In this document: positions 24,101 through 35,925 of the stretch, piece after piece | Layout: each line of letters starts with the position of its first letter | How positions within the stretch are numbered: the stretch's first letter is position 1 | Translations under genes and position numbers: made by a program | NCBI GenBank assembly: GCA_002205965.3 | Contig: NADL03000679.1 | Coordinates: 434,001-498,000, forward strand | Length of the DNA stretch: 64,000 bases | Reading direction: 5' to 3' | DNA from: Kappaphycus alvarezii | Lineage: Eukaryota; Rhodophyta; Florideophyceae; Gigartinales; Solieriaceae | The notes under the pieces: model-generated | Seen by the model: only the letters and a program-made list of their open reading frames with translations | What the model was told of the DNA's origin: nothing | The model's database searches: none

Positions 24101-25450
24101 GCTCTCAGGGTATTTCGTCGCTACGCAAATCAACCCTCGTCTCCATAATCTCTAGCTCAAACCCACCCACCATTGATCCTTCACTACAAAAAAAATTTGC
24201 CCCAGTTTCCACAGTGCCAATTCGTTCTTAGTCGCAAGGAACAGAATGATAAGCGATCTTTCTTTTTGGCACAGTCAGGAGAAAACGATCCGTTTTCAGC
24301 AAGGTGGCGTTATGGGGCGGAATGGAGGCTGACAATAATGGCATCCAAGGCCACGGTGGAGCTGGCGCAGATGGGATTGTCTACGACGAGGTCGAGTGCA
24401 CCCCGCTCTCTGGGCTCTTGCTGAGATCGGCCGCGAATGCACCCCTTCGTTTGACGGAAAGAGAAATGTTTGGGTGGGAGATTTCGTGGTAGAAATAGGT
24501 TGCGCAGTTGGTTCTGCCGGCGCCCCGATACCACCCTGTTATATAGCCGCTAGATGTCCAAGCTCTTCGGGGAGGGGCGGATCATTAAAATGACCGGAGA
24601 GACAGGTGGGGCAAGATTGCGAGCCGCGAAAGAACGGGGTTCTGAGGCCACCAGGGACCGTCGTGCGCCAGATCTCACTAAGTGTGTTCAAAATATAGTG
24701 GTGTGTGGCAGGTTGGAGGGTTGAGGCGGTGGAAGACTGCATCGAGAAAAGGCGGGAGCAGTGGTATCCATAGAAGTGAGCAGGGAACGAGTAGCGCAGC
24801 TTCAACGACTGGCTATGAAGTCCGAGACCGCCGCGAGCCTCTGTACCCGTGCAGGGAATGTTGATGCCGGTTTCTGTGGGTCGCGAGTTGGACATTCAGA
24901 CAAACGTCTAGCAGAATGTCCGCGGCGTGGTTAACGTAGCCATCCACGGGTTTCTGAGGATGTTTTGTGCCAATGCTGATAAGGGTCTGGCCTGTGTGAG
25001 GCTACAGTTGAAGATAACGTCGAGCGCCCTTGGAGCCTGGTGAATGCGGCGGATGAAGGTGCCATTAACGGCGCACCAATGGTTTAGGTTACCCTAGAAC
25101 ACAATCTGGAGCAGTTTAAAAGAGTTGAACAACTGGGAACAAGCGCATACCAACAGGGTCCGTTCGTTGTTGCCCAGGAACGTGGGAGGAGAGTTTGAGG
25201 TGATGAGGATGCGCTGTTTTCCACATGCAATGCATTGATAAGCGGAGCAAGCTGGACAACCAATGTTGAAATTGGGGCCCATGTGGGAAGCAACTAGAGG
25301 ATTTTGGCTCCAGACGGAAGAAGCGTTTATTGCACCAATGCCTACTGTGCCGTAACTGTCGTTACTCCTTAAGGGCTGCAGAGCGTCCGCTCGCCATGCA
25401 CGATGCCGTCCAGTCCGCAACGGACTCTATGTGCATTTTGGTGAGAGGAG
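24100..25450 (-). pseudogene. Probable reverse-transcriptase relic upstream of the module
   Basis: On the minus strand around 25320-25100 a frame reads CFPHGPQFQHWLSSLLR, HHLKLSS, HVPGQQRTDPVGMRLFPV. The last part resembles the G-x-QQGDPLGPLLF motif of non-LTR reverse transcriptases. It lies immediately upstream of the zinc/endonuclease module, as expected for one non-LTR element. The YADD motif was not located, so the call is tentative. Confidence 0.4.
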
Positions 25451-27638
25451 TGGTAATGTAAGCATTTTAGAATGGACGGTGCGGAGCAGAACCATGGTAA
25501 TTCGGCGGCGGAGTGCCTGGTCGAAAGTTGTTGGTCTCATTTTACCAAGGTAACCCTGTACTACCTGTACTAGCAGGGTGACGTGCGGTATGACGCCCCT
25601 AGCTGGCCGAACGGCAGGGCGAATGGGGAGTAATAGGCCAGTCAACCTTGGCTTGGGGGTAAATGTCGTTGGCGGCTAGAGGCAGTAGCCATCGGGGCTG
25701 CATTCGATCACTTCTTGGAGCATAGTTGACGTGAAAGTCCGAATGGTTCCATGTCTACTTGCGCTTTGGTTTTGGAGAGCATAGCGCGCACTGATTGGCT
25801 CGCCTTGGAGGGCGCCCCATTCGCCAGCGGATGTGCTTGGGAGGAGGAATTTTCGCAGTGCATGAACATGACCGAGCTTTTAGCAAGAGCTGGGCTCTTT
25901 TCGCAGAAAGTGCTGCATTACTGTTGAGATCGTGTGTAAACCGTGAAAGAGAGGTGTGTGTTTCATATGGCCCGCGGATGGCGGAAGCAGTTCGAAGAAC
26001 CTTAATGGCGAATAGCACAGTCTGGCGGATACCGGCTCTAAGGATACATTTCCAGAGGTCGCATCTCTAGTGACCGGAGGACACGAGATCATTCACGGAG
26101 GAGGGTGAGTCTGGGCGAATGCGTGATAGGCTCCACTTGACCGGGTAGTGTACATCAATTCGATATTGGGTGTTAAAGGGGGGCTCCAGAATGTCAGGGA
26201 GGAGCCATTTAGCTAGACGCAGTCAGCGTTTCATGTTGTCCGGTTTGACGTGCTGAGCGGTGCCGTGAGGGAGGCGTACATGAGCGGTTGGCTTGACCAT
26301 CGTATTTAGATTATCGGCCGGTTGTCGCTCGGACGGGGTTTACGCGCAGGGATACTTACAGGGTCGCTCGACGTCGGCCTAGCGACTTTGGTCCTTTGTT
26401 TTGTGTGGCCTTTCGAGTCAGCGGTGCTGTTCTCTCGAGAGGGAAGTAGTTTCATGGGAAGAGAAGGCGAGCCGCCATTAGACATAGCCCGCCAAAGTCG
26501 TTGGCGATGAATTTCGACATAGCGGTGTGGACATCCTCCCAGTCTCGGGGCAGCGGTCTTTAGCGCGACTGCCGGGCCACCCTCCGGGACTCAGCGTGAG
26601 TTCTGGGGGGCCATCGAGGTGGATGGCGATGCGAAGCTACAGTCAGCTGCGCGACTAGAGTGGTCCTTTAGCTCACTCATGGGAGACCGTGATAGGGTGG
26701 TCTTTCGTAAGAATGCTGAGCGGCGTACGGGATCGCGGTTTTGGGGGCGGCGACTTGTGTGGAAGTCTTCTACGCGCTTTTCTGTCGTTTCCTGATCCGG
26801 GCCTGGGCAGCTTCAGCCCAATAGGTGTAGCGCGCAACTAGTGAATCTCGCGTCCTCACGACACCTGGTTTGATAGTCCGCATGCAGCTCAACGTTTTGT
26901 TCTTGGTAAACAAAACGCCTAGCGACGCGAATAGCCGCGTGACGATTCTCTACAGCGGACTTCTGGAGAAAGTGTGTCATTGCCGTGAGGACCAAGGAGA
27001 CTGCGGAAGGGAGACGGGATGGTGACGAGGCGGGGGTAATGATTTTCCTGGACCGTCTCGTAGATTCAGGTGATGTGACGAGGGCGAGGGGCGATAAATT
27101 GCATATCTAGAGCCCCTCTACTTGCGACCCACATCGGAAACCAGTTAACCCTTACTGTGAAGTCAGCTTTACGCACAGGTCAGATGTTCACCAGACTTCG
27201 CTATGCAAGGAACGCTGTTCGGAGTTGTGGATCCGGATACCGTAGAACTGAAAGGCTACTCTATTGAATTGATTAGTGATCTTGTTTTGGTGGTTATTCT
27301 CGCTCTGTCTTCACCGTTTGAACACTCTGATGAGAGTTAAGCCTCTCTATAGCACTCATGTAACCTGAATCCTCTGATTCGTGAAGACCGTCTAAATGCT
27401 GAATTCATTCTCATGACCCACGTCTTGTAACAGATACAATGAGCCGCTGAGACTCCCCTCACAAATGCCACGGTGACTTGCCGGTTATTGTTTTCGTGGT
27501 TGCTCTGTATCAGTATGGTGCTCGACAACCTGCTTTTGGTGCAGGAGCAAGTCAACATGGTTAAAGAGAGTCAGAAAGAGTTAAAATCTGTTGTATCAAC
27601 TAACTTCATCATAGATAGCATCCCCTTTCCGTTACAAA
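25451..27638. other. Stretch without firm gene
   Basis: Minus-strand open stretches (25427-25645, 25755-26018, 26813-26995) may be more of the non-LTR relic, but no motif supports this. From 27000 to 27638 nothing is seen apart from the 3' flank of the next gene. Confidence 0.4.
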
Positions 27639-28811
27639 CTACTTCCCGAACACAGTACCCTCCGCAAACCCCACTTTCTTCTTCTTCACTTTTACATTTC
27701 TCATCCTTGTGCCCGAGTCCAGTGACAACGCTCTCGGGAACCCTGGGCCAACGACGCCTCCATCCCCCTTTCCTCCTTCCAGGACTCTAACATGATCGAC
27801 GCCCATATCGATAGCAAAATTTGTTTGAATTTCACTCATGCTATCCTTTGGACCAGCAACGCCATGTTCCTTCATGGCTGCAACCGCTGCGGCGGCAGCT
27901 ACACGCGCCCTCGCCATTTCTGCTGCAGCCTCTGGTTTCAGTTTGCCAGTTTTCTGGGATATCAATGCCCACAGGGCACTTGCTTCGGGAGGAGCCTTCG
28001 AGCTACCTTTTCTTAGCTTTGAAAGATTGGTTCGTAATTCACGTAAGGCAGATGCGGCACAGGCTTCCTCTTGAGCGGTCCAAAGAACGGGGTCTTGATT
28101 TAAGGAGACACGTGGTTGTCGAGGAAACTTGGGTGGTTTTGCACCGGCGGCCTGTGCCCTTGCCATGGCTTGTTGGGCCTCTGCGAGGTCTGCTGCGGTT
28201 TGTGCGGCGCGATCGGCACGCCATTCATCTGTGAATTGCTTGAGGGTTTGAGAGGAGATGGAATTTTCCCAGGAAAGGGATTGTAACTGGGGTATCGGTT
28301 TATAAGGAGCGGTACGCAGAAGGGAGGCAAAGGATTGAGATTCGGGAGAACAAGTGGGCGAAGGGGGTGGTTGATGTTGAAGTTGATGTGCTAGAAGGGA
28401 TTGGTAGAGGTTTGGATCGGAAGAGGAGAGAGTGTGGGCAATCGCATGACGAAATGCTTTGAGTATGGAGGGGGCGTTGGTAGGGTTGGTGTAGGACGGG
28501 AGTGTGTGAGGAGACATGTAGAGTTCATGGGAAGAGTTTTGGCGAATATAGTTAGATTCGGCGGGAGAAAGACCGGGAAGAGCGGGAGGTGGGGGGGTTG
28601 GATTTGCGTCGGATTCTTTGCATAGACGTGCAAATTGAACGGCAAGGGATTCCGAGGGAGGGGGGAGGTTGGAGTCATGACGAATGGGACCCGGTGGCGA
28701 AAGGAGTTGTGTGGGATGGGTTGGCTTGCTGGTATGTATCTCTACTTTGGTACCGACCCACGGCAGGTTGCACAACTGTTGCCGTGTCCAGCACTTTTCG
28801 ATGAACTTCAC
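27639..28811 (-). CDS. Unknown Ala/Pro-rich protein, 390 residues
   Basis: One uninterrupted frame. The N-terminal third is rich in Pro, Ser, His and Gln. The middle holds an Ala/Gln/Arg helix-prone region (AAQTAADLAEAQQAMARAQA), and another Ala-rich helix with ARARVAAAAAVAAMKEHG follows. The end is basic (RNVKVKKKKVGFAEGTVFGK). No domain is recognised. The first codon used here is not certain: about 180 bases at the 5' end overlap the opposite-strand open frame that leads into the endonuclease module, and the original start may have been lost by that insertion. It could be a host gene; composition and frame length support real coding. Confidence 0.55.
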   Translation of the reverse strand: MKFIEKCWTRQQLCNLPWVGTKVEIHTSKPTHPTQLLSPPGPIRHDSNLPPPSESLAVQFARLCKESDANPTPPPPALPGLSPAESNYIRQNSSHELYMSPHTLPSYTNPTNAPSILKAFRHAIAHTLSSSDPNLYQSLLAHQLQHQPPPSPTCSPESQSFASLLRTAPYKPIPQLQSLSWENSISSQTLKQFTDEWRADRAAQTAADLAEAQQAMARAQAAGAKPPKFPRQPRVSLNQDPVLWTAQEEACAASALRELRTNLSKLRKGSSKAPPEASALWALISQKTGKLKPEAAAEMARARVAAAAAVAAMKEHGVAGPKDSMSEIQTNFAIDMGVDHVRVLEGGKGDGGVVGPGFPRALSLDSGTRMRNVKVKKKKVGFAEGTVFGK

Positions 28812-28875
28812 GGAAACTGTGCCCTTTTCTCCATTCCTGTCTTAATTCACTTTAAAGTGAACGCAGTGGCAGCAA

Positions 28876-29855
28876 TGTCCATTAAATTTCACGATACTGT
28901 GTACATTTGTTACTTGTATGAACAAGCACAGTATAATCCACACAACGTTCTATATCGAGCCTGGTGCGAGTCGGCAGCAAAGTCCTTCTGGAAGGATGAT
29001 GAATGGGCGAGATTCCCCAACCCCGCAACGCACTCGGAAGAAGATATTCGGCGAAGGATTCGCCGCCAAGCATACATGGGGACGACTGCAGCAGCGTTCC
29101 TGACTGCGCATCCGTCTGCGGTCAACCGAACGTACGACGAGATGTGGACAGTAATGCTCCGTCGCCATCTGGGAGTGCCCGTATTTGATGACACTGCTCC
29201 GCTGCGGTGCGCGGAGTGCCACAGGCCCATGGACGCTCTAGGAGACCATGCAGCAGACTTATGCAACAAAGGTCTCGGATGGACCAATCGTCACACAGCG
29301 GTGGTAAAGGTACTTGGCCGAGAGCTGTTCAAGGCAGCAGGAGTCAGCGTTCAATACGAAGTGAAGTACCTACTTCCTGGACTGAACGCGCGACCCGCGG
29401 ACATTCTGGTGTACCCAAGGTCTGATGCAACAAACACCCAGTCCCCTCTCCCAGTGGCGTATGACGTGACTGTATCATCCCCGTTCCAAGAGAGCTATAA
29501 GTCAATGGCAGCACGAGAAGCGCGAGCTGTTGCAAACGCAGCAGGAAAGCGGAAGAAGAGAGACTTAGCTACGAAAGTGGCAGCGATTCCAGGCGAGGCA
29601 ATGCCGGGACGATCAAGGCTAGGATGGGATTTTGTACCACTAGCCTTCGACTCGTTAGGAACACCCTCTTTAGAAACATCCAAGGTTATAGAGACATACG
29701 CGGCAGCAGTAGCGTCTCGTAGCGGATGCTCGACTGGGGGAGTGAAGACCCGCCTGTATCAGAAGCTTAGCTACTCAATCTGGTCAACATGTGCAGCATC
29801 CGTAATTTGTCGCGCACCGCAACACGCAGAGCTTAGTCACCCAATTCCAACTTAA
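28876..29855 (+). CDS. 5'-truncated non-LTR element: zinc knuckle and restriction-like endonuclease
   Basis: The open frame extends upstream to 28635, but the family resemblance begins near 29040, so an ATG at 28876 is given as a minimal start. After MGTTAAAFLTAHPS and LRRHLGVPV comes a CX2CX8HX4C knuckle (CAECHRPMDALGDHAADLC, about residues 113-131), a NRHTAVVK helix, and the endonuclease-like patch RPADILVYPR with AYDVTVSSPF. The end is basic and Ala-rich. The layout matches the C-terminus of R2/CRE-like non-LTR retrotransposons as I know them. No RT precedes it, so it is probably a 5'-truncated insertion. A decayed relative is at 23479-24100. Confidence 0.6.
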
Positions 29856-30094
29856 TTTTAAGTACTTTGCAACGTTGCACATTTAGACTGTACACCAATG
29901 ATAAAAGACGAATAAAAACAAGCACAGTATGATACAGTGTGGCGCTGGCACGATGCCTACTTCCTATACCCAATTGATCGCCCCGGCGTCCATGATCGTC
30001 AAGCTCGCTGCGCATTCAACCAGGACGAGTCCCCAGCCCCTACGCTTGTAGACCTTGACTGTGATTTGTAATCCGCTACGCCTTGATCTTCGCC

Positions 30095-32555
30095 ATGTCC
30101 AACTCCATTCGGACCCTCCCACGCGCTCTATCCATTCGACGCTTCCGCCGTCCAACCACCTCCTCACCAACTGCACCATCCACCTCCGCTCCTACCCCAA
30201 ATTCCTCCTCATTCCCTGCTCATCTTCTCAAAGCTGCCGCCCTTGCCACCCTAGCCCTCTCTCTTCCCAGTCTATCTCACGCTGACGTCGCTGACGTCGC
30301 CGCTCCCCCCTCCCCTCTTTTCACTCCCTCGCAATCCCTCCAATCCCAATCAACGTTTCCCCGGAGTCCTCCCCATCTTATTCTAACACCAATGCTTATG
30401 CTTCGCTGCTTCAATCTGTGTCTACCGCAGATCCATCTGCTGTTCATGCCCTCGCTATTTTGGTCAACGACGCCGATAATCATTCTTCACTTCTAGCCGC
30501 TGGCGCCGTCGACGCCCTGGCTGATGCCTTGAGATTGTTTTCCGGAAGTTCCGACCCAGCCGTCCAGCCTCTGCGTGTCAATCTTATCAGAGTGCTGGCT
30601 GATCTGGCGAAAACCCACGATGCATACCCTTATTTTGACCGTGCAGCCGTTCCAGAATTGCTGTCGGAGCTTATCAAATCGTTTCCACCCGCGTTCTCTC
30701 GAGGTGGCGGTTTTTTTTCATGGATGCTTGGATGGATGGGTCTTGGGGAGAAGCCAGAACCGAAGAAAGAGGAACGCGGGGAAGGCGATGTGTCATCACT
30801 GCCAAGGGGGATATGACCGACATTGTCGACTATCTGGGCAAAGGGTTGCAAGTTGATGACATGCCCATTCCAGATCTAGATGCCGGAATCTCGTATCATG
30901 CAGTGCGTTGCGTATCAAACTTGGCTCGAAATTCTGCTGCACACCATGACTTGCTGAAGGCAGGATTATTGCCCCTCTTGCTATCAACCCTGAGGAATGC
31001 ACGAATCGAGCATATTGGAGAAGGTGCCGATCAGCAATTGGCAGAGGTCGTTAGGTGCACAGTTTTGGCTGTTGCAGCGCTGGGAAAGAGCGCCCCTGAC
31101 GATGTTACCACCTGCGGAGGACATACCCGCCTGATTTATTTTACAAACCAGATGGAGGATGAGGTCACTCAGATGTACGCAGCCGGAGGGATTCGAAATT
31201 TAACTAGGCATCCGACAGGGAGCACTGAGTGGCACGTACATCGAGAGCTTGTCGTAGGAGGGGTTGCAGACGCCTTGCTCACCGGCATGAGGAAGGACGC
31301 CAACGCGCAGACTCAAGTGTTTTCTGCCTTGGCGTTTGGTGATTTGATGACGACAGGTCATCATAAGGCAGATCTCGTGAGAAAAAGATTGGCAAAGGTG
31401 TATCCAGTGTTTGCTAAGTTGATCGAGGAAAAGAATGTCGGTGTGGCGCGAGCAGTGTACAAGGGACTGACGGCGATGTATGGTGACGGCAGCCCGAGGC
31501 CTGACTTGGTTGTTCCGGCGGATCTGAGTAAGTTGCTTGGTGAACATAGTGGGCAGCTGGTTAACGGTCCCGTAGCGAGGGGGGATATATTTGCGCTTAG
31601 AACTGTAAGAGCCATGTGTAGAGATGCCACACTAGCCCAAGAGATGGTGAGTAGAGGGCTTCTGGAGGTGCTAGTTCGAGGTGTGAACAAAGGGAAGGGG
31701 GAGTATTGGGAACAATCCATCGCGGCGCTTGCAGAGGTGTCCAATTTTGAGCAACTTAGGTCGTCAATTGTGTCGAGCGGAGCGTTGCGGGCAGTCTTGA
31801 AGCGTCCATTCCTGGACCATGACGCAAGGTACGCCGCAAAGTTCTTTGCGAATATGGCGCGCAGTGAAGATCATCACGTGGAGGTAGCCCATGCTGGTAC
31901 AAAAGTATTCCTTTCAGCGCTTCTCTCCAAGGATGAAAAGGCGAGAAACGAGGGGGCTCGCGGCCTGTATAATCTTTCGCTAGGTGGAGTAAGCAAAATT
32001 ATGATTGGTCAAGCCGGGACACTCATTCCACTGGTGAAGGCTGCATCTTCTAGCGGTGACACAAGAAGATTTGCAATCGCGGCTCTTGCAAGAGTCTCAG
32101 AGGCTTTTGAACACGGGACTAAACTGGTGGAAGCGGATTTCCTGTCTATTGCGCTTGAAGCTGTCAAGGAAGACCCAAAACTGACAAAAGATGTGGCGCG
32201 TAGCATCTGCAACCTCTCCCAGAATGTTGAAGTCCACGGTTTGCTCGCAAGAAGCGGGGCTGCAGTTTGGCTTGTCGAAATGATGTCGAAAAACGGTGGT
32301 CGCGGGGAAGATGCCCAGGATGTGCTGCATTTTGCGTCGCTAGGTATTTGCAATTTATCCTACTCTGCCGGTATCACGAGAACAGTTTTGAGAGAGTCTG
32401 GGGCTGTTCCACTGCTAACCGCCCTTTCAACCTCCGGAATGACTTCCCCTCTTGTAACTCACAGCGCCAGGCAAGCGCTCAGCAACCTTAGAGGGAGCGA
32501 CAAACCGGCCATGGTTCCAGTAGAGGCATTGCCAAAACCATCTCTTCCGGCATAA
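30095..32555 (+). CDS. Armadillo-repeat protein with two-part N-terminal targeting signal
   Basis: About 820 residues over three frames. ATG at 30095 opens a basic N-terminus (MSNSIRTLPRALSIRRFRRP), then a Ser/Thr/Pro linker and a hydrophobic segment LLKAAALATLALSLPSLSHA before DVADVAAP. This looks like a transit peptide followed by a second sorting signal, as used for the thylakoid lumen or mitochondrial intermembrane space. The rest is a chain of ARM-type helical repeats, e.g. YHAVRCVSNLARNSAAHHDL, EGARGLYNLSLGG, DVARSICNLSQN and ASLGICNLSYS. Frame changes lie near 30340 (C-rich) and at a GGGGG run near 30807. Each would be healed by one added base, so sequence error is possible. No introns were needed. 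Confidence 0.7.
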
Positions 32556-33161
32556 CTTCAACTCTTGTAATCCGTGAGAGAAATAACCTTTGCCGAGGAG
32601 ATTACAGTCTTGTAGAAGATCCCTCAAGGGCGACCTCGGTAGGGTTGGCAAGGAAACACGAAGCAACATGGCCTAGGTTGGCAACAACGTGGGGTAACCC
32701 GTCTTGCTAAAAAGACTTTGGCTCGAGAGAAGCGTTGTGCGGACACTTGTGAAATTTTTGATCAGTTCCTGGCGGATTGCTAGTCACTGAGAACGCACTA
32801 GTTTATGTGCATTATTCTCGGGGAGTTTAGGAACGCTTAGCAATTTTACGCGGCTTTTCATGATGGATGCGAACGATACGAAGAAGAGATTGCTGGGATT
32901 TTACGTAATTATTCGGAACGAACCTCTGCCTGGTCGACTGAGGCTGCTAATTAGGTTTGCCATGGATACCACGAACAAAATAGTGTGCTGTTCGTGCTTT
33001 TCAGGGTGAACAGGCACTGTGGACAAGCAAGTGGCGACAGCGTTATCTTCGGCCTCGGTGGCCTTTGTTACGTCGCGCGGCCCTGCTTGCATGATAACTT
33101 GCTTCTGATGCGGGAGTCGCCAATTCGCGAGGAACTTTCAAGGACCCAAGCACATCCAAAG
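32556..33161. other. Intergenic region between convergent genes
   Basis: The armadillo gene and the coiled-coil gene end toward each other here. No gene, repeat or RNA was recognised. Confidence 0.5.
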
Positions 33162-35534
33162 TCACATGGTCACTGAGGTGTCCAAATATAAACGCATTTT
33201 CGTGAAGGGCCCCTGCGACTGCGGGTTGCTGTTGTCTTTATCTTCGTCCACAGCCTTGCCGTTGATTTGATTCCTCCCGTTACTATGCCGTCCCTCTGTT
33301 GCGCTGTCTGGATTGACCGTATTATCATGATGTTTTTCGACTTTTCCAATTCCTGCTCGATTTGTGCTATTTGGACTCGCAACTTTGCCTCGGACTCTTG
33401 TAAAGTTTGTTCCAGGCGTGGGATATCGGACCTCACGTACTGTTCTAGCTCAGGGTAATTTCCTTGAAATCCTGACGAACAAATCAATCTCATTCTCTCA
33501 TACTTCTCGTCTTCAGACGGTAAGCGCGGTAATGGAGCATTGCGGGGTTCCTGCCTGTCGATATTCACTCTACAACCGGACAGGTTTACGCCAATTAGAT
33601 AAATGAAGTCTTCAAGTACGTCCGATAGTATTTCAAGGGCAAGTGAAGAGGAGTGCGTGTACCCTTCATGCACACAGATAAGAGACACAACAGCCTTGGC
33701 AAGAGCCCGCTCTTTGCTCTCTTTAACATGCGATTTTCTAGAGGATTTTCCATCCTCTCGGTATGCGTCGTTTCGAATCTCATATTCTCGTACCGCTTGA
33801 GGTACCGATTGCTTTCTTTCTGCGTTGATGCTACCTGAACCAATTGATCGACCACTTGTGTGCTTGGGCTGAGGTACTAGAACATCTTCTGCCTTAATCG
33901 AGGTTCCGTTCTGAGTGGGTTTTTGAGCCGCGTTTGGTTTCGATCCAGGCGCACCACGGGGGGTCGTCTTCCTCTTAAGCATGTCGAGATCAGCCACTGC
34001 CTGTTCTCGAAGACGGTGGACCCTCCTCCATGCAATTGCATTTTTCATCACCGGGTTGTCAACACCAAGCATGGCGACAATGTTGTCTTTCGGAGAGTCA
34101 GCTTCATCCTCTTGGTTTGGATAATCCTTATATCTGCCATCATAGAAGGAGGGCACACGGGGTTTTTGAGGCGAAACGTTAGAGATCGAAACTGCAGCAG
34201 GCCAACATCTCAAGTCTTCCTCTGAAAAAGGTATGTGAACTTTCCGTCCCGGCTGCTTGCCCGAGTTGCGTGGTGGGACTATGGTTGCAGCAGCTTCACT
34301 CATCTCAACGTCGCCATCGCCAGAAAGGAACATTGATCGTAATGCTCTCGAATCAACTCCCAACACACCTGTTGCTAGCTCATCCATTTTCGTTATGGCG
34401 TTGATGCGGTCCTTGCTCTCCCGAAATTCCTCTCTCAATACACCAGCTCTTTCTTCAATCTTTGCTACAACATCTTTGAACGTCTCATTCTGATTTCTTA
34501 TGCAAGCAGACACTCTGGAAATGCAGTCCTCCACACGTTCTATTTTCCCGGACCGCACTCTTTGCTCGAACTCTTTGAGTTCTTCAACTACGTTCGCAGC
34601 GGAAACAGCTTTCCTATGAATATTCTTTGGCACATCTTTCCTCTTATCGCTTTCCTCCTGAGCAGCGTCACGATGTGGTTCACACATATCCCGTAGGCCG
34701 CGAATGAATGTCTCCATGTGTTCCGAGAGACCGGAAGACGATGACCTGGGACGTTTCAGGGGCGTACTTTTCGGTCTTTTGAAGACGTGGGTCCAGGCGC
34801 CTCCTCACTGCGGCGAGCTCCTCGTCCTCGTCTGATCCCAGCAGAGTGTAAACCCTCGTAAGCTTTTTTAAACTCTCCCCATCATCTCTTTGAAGCTCCT
34901 CGAAGCTTGCATAACCCCCGTCATCTCCCGTCAACATTCCCACATCGACCTCATACCTTTCATCATCCTCCGGCAAAGCACTGTAAGTGTTATGAAATAG
35001 TTGCTCCTCAACTGATGCAATTGCCAATCGACGGCGCACGAGCGCGCTTAGTGCCCAAATATAAGATGCGCTCAGATCTGTGCGTTCCCCCTGCGCGGCG
35101 TTTTGAAACGAGCGAAGAGGACTGCATGAAGCAGTCAAAATGGGGCTGCTCTGCTTCGACCCCCGTCTTGAAATCAGTTTAGCTCGCAAGTCATTATTTG
35201 CATCATCCATGTCACGCTGCTGAATCAGATTGCCGTCATGCCTGGTGCTGATATTTCCGTTTTCAAGTGCTGGATCTTTCCATGTTCGCTCAGTATTAGC
35301 GCCATCTGCAGCACCCTTCGCATCTTTAATTTGTTGTAACGCCTCTGTGATGGGCAGAACTGTCGGTGGTGTTGGCACATGACTACCAGCCAGGAATGTC
35401 AGCCACGCGTCTTTGTTCTCTGCATTCTTCCTCACAAAGCTAAGGGCACGTGGTGGTAGCGAGTCAACCCATGCGTCCTCCTGGTCTAGTTGTCGGAAAA
35501 GTTGGCGAAATCGTTCCTCAGGACAAAGCTCCAT
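33162..35534 (-). CDS. Unknown coiled-coil protein, about 790 residues
   Basis: Two large frames (34680-35534 and 33170-34717) join. The reading KRPRSSSSGLSEHMETFIRG in the second frame continues naturally from LDPRLQKTE in the first, needing removal of one base at an A run near 34765. Near the end a second shift at an A run (about 33332) leads to a more natural acidic C-terminus ending at 33162 (KMRLYLDTSVTM). Coiled coils are visible at VVEELKEFEQRVRSGKIERV and onward, and at ELEQYVRSDIPRLEQTLQES and onward. The middle is basic and Pro/Ser-rich. No known family is recognised. It is divergent from the gene starting at 35926. Confidence 0.55.
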
Positions 35535-35925
35535 GAAGATAACTACGAAAGGATGACAGCACCCTTTGTAGAGTGGGACGCGGAAAAGGGGTTGCTAGGG
35601 TTGTCATGCCCACAGCAATAATCGTGTAAATTGTTGCGCAAGGCAACCCGATGAAAACAAAAATTTCAAAAATTCGCAACGTCAGCAGGCAGAGTATCAA
35701 GTAGAATTCCAGAATGTGCCTATGCATTATTGACCTGAGGATTTATAACAGCAATATCGGCCGAAAGAAAATGACAGGGTTGCGGTCACATGACCGCACG
35801 ATTGAATGCACCATCGCGCCTTCTCTCAGACCGCTCCGACGAATACGCTGCTTCGTATCAGTTCCCTATCTCTCCATTCGCAGACTATGCCTCTCTCCTA
35901 GCTTGCCGTCGCAACTCTTGACATT
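35535..35925. promoter_or_regulatory. Likely shared promoter region between divergent genes
   Basis: A gap of 391 bases separates two genes transcribed outward (minus strand from 35534, plus strand from 35926). No TATA box or other clear site was picked out. Confidence 0.35.

Noticed and set aside
32556..33161. Search for a small RNA or small gene between convergent genes.
   Set aside because: No hairpin, promoter-like motif or convincing frame was seen.
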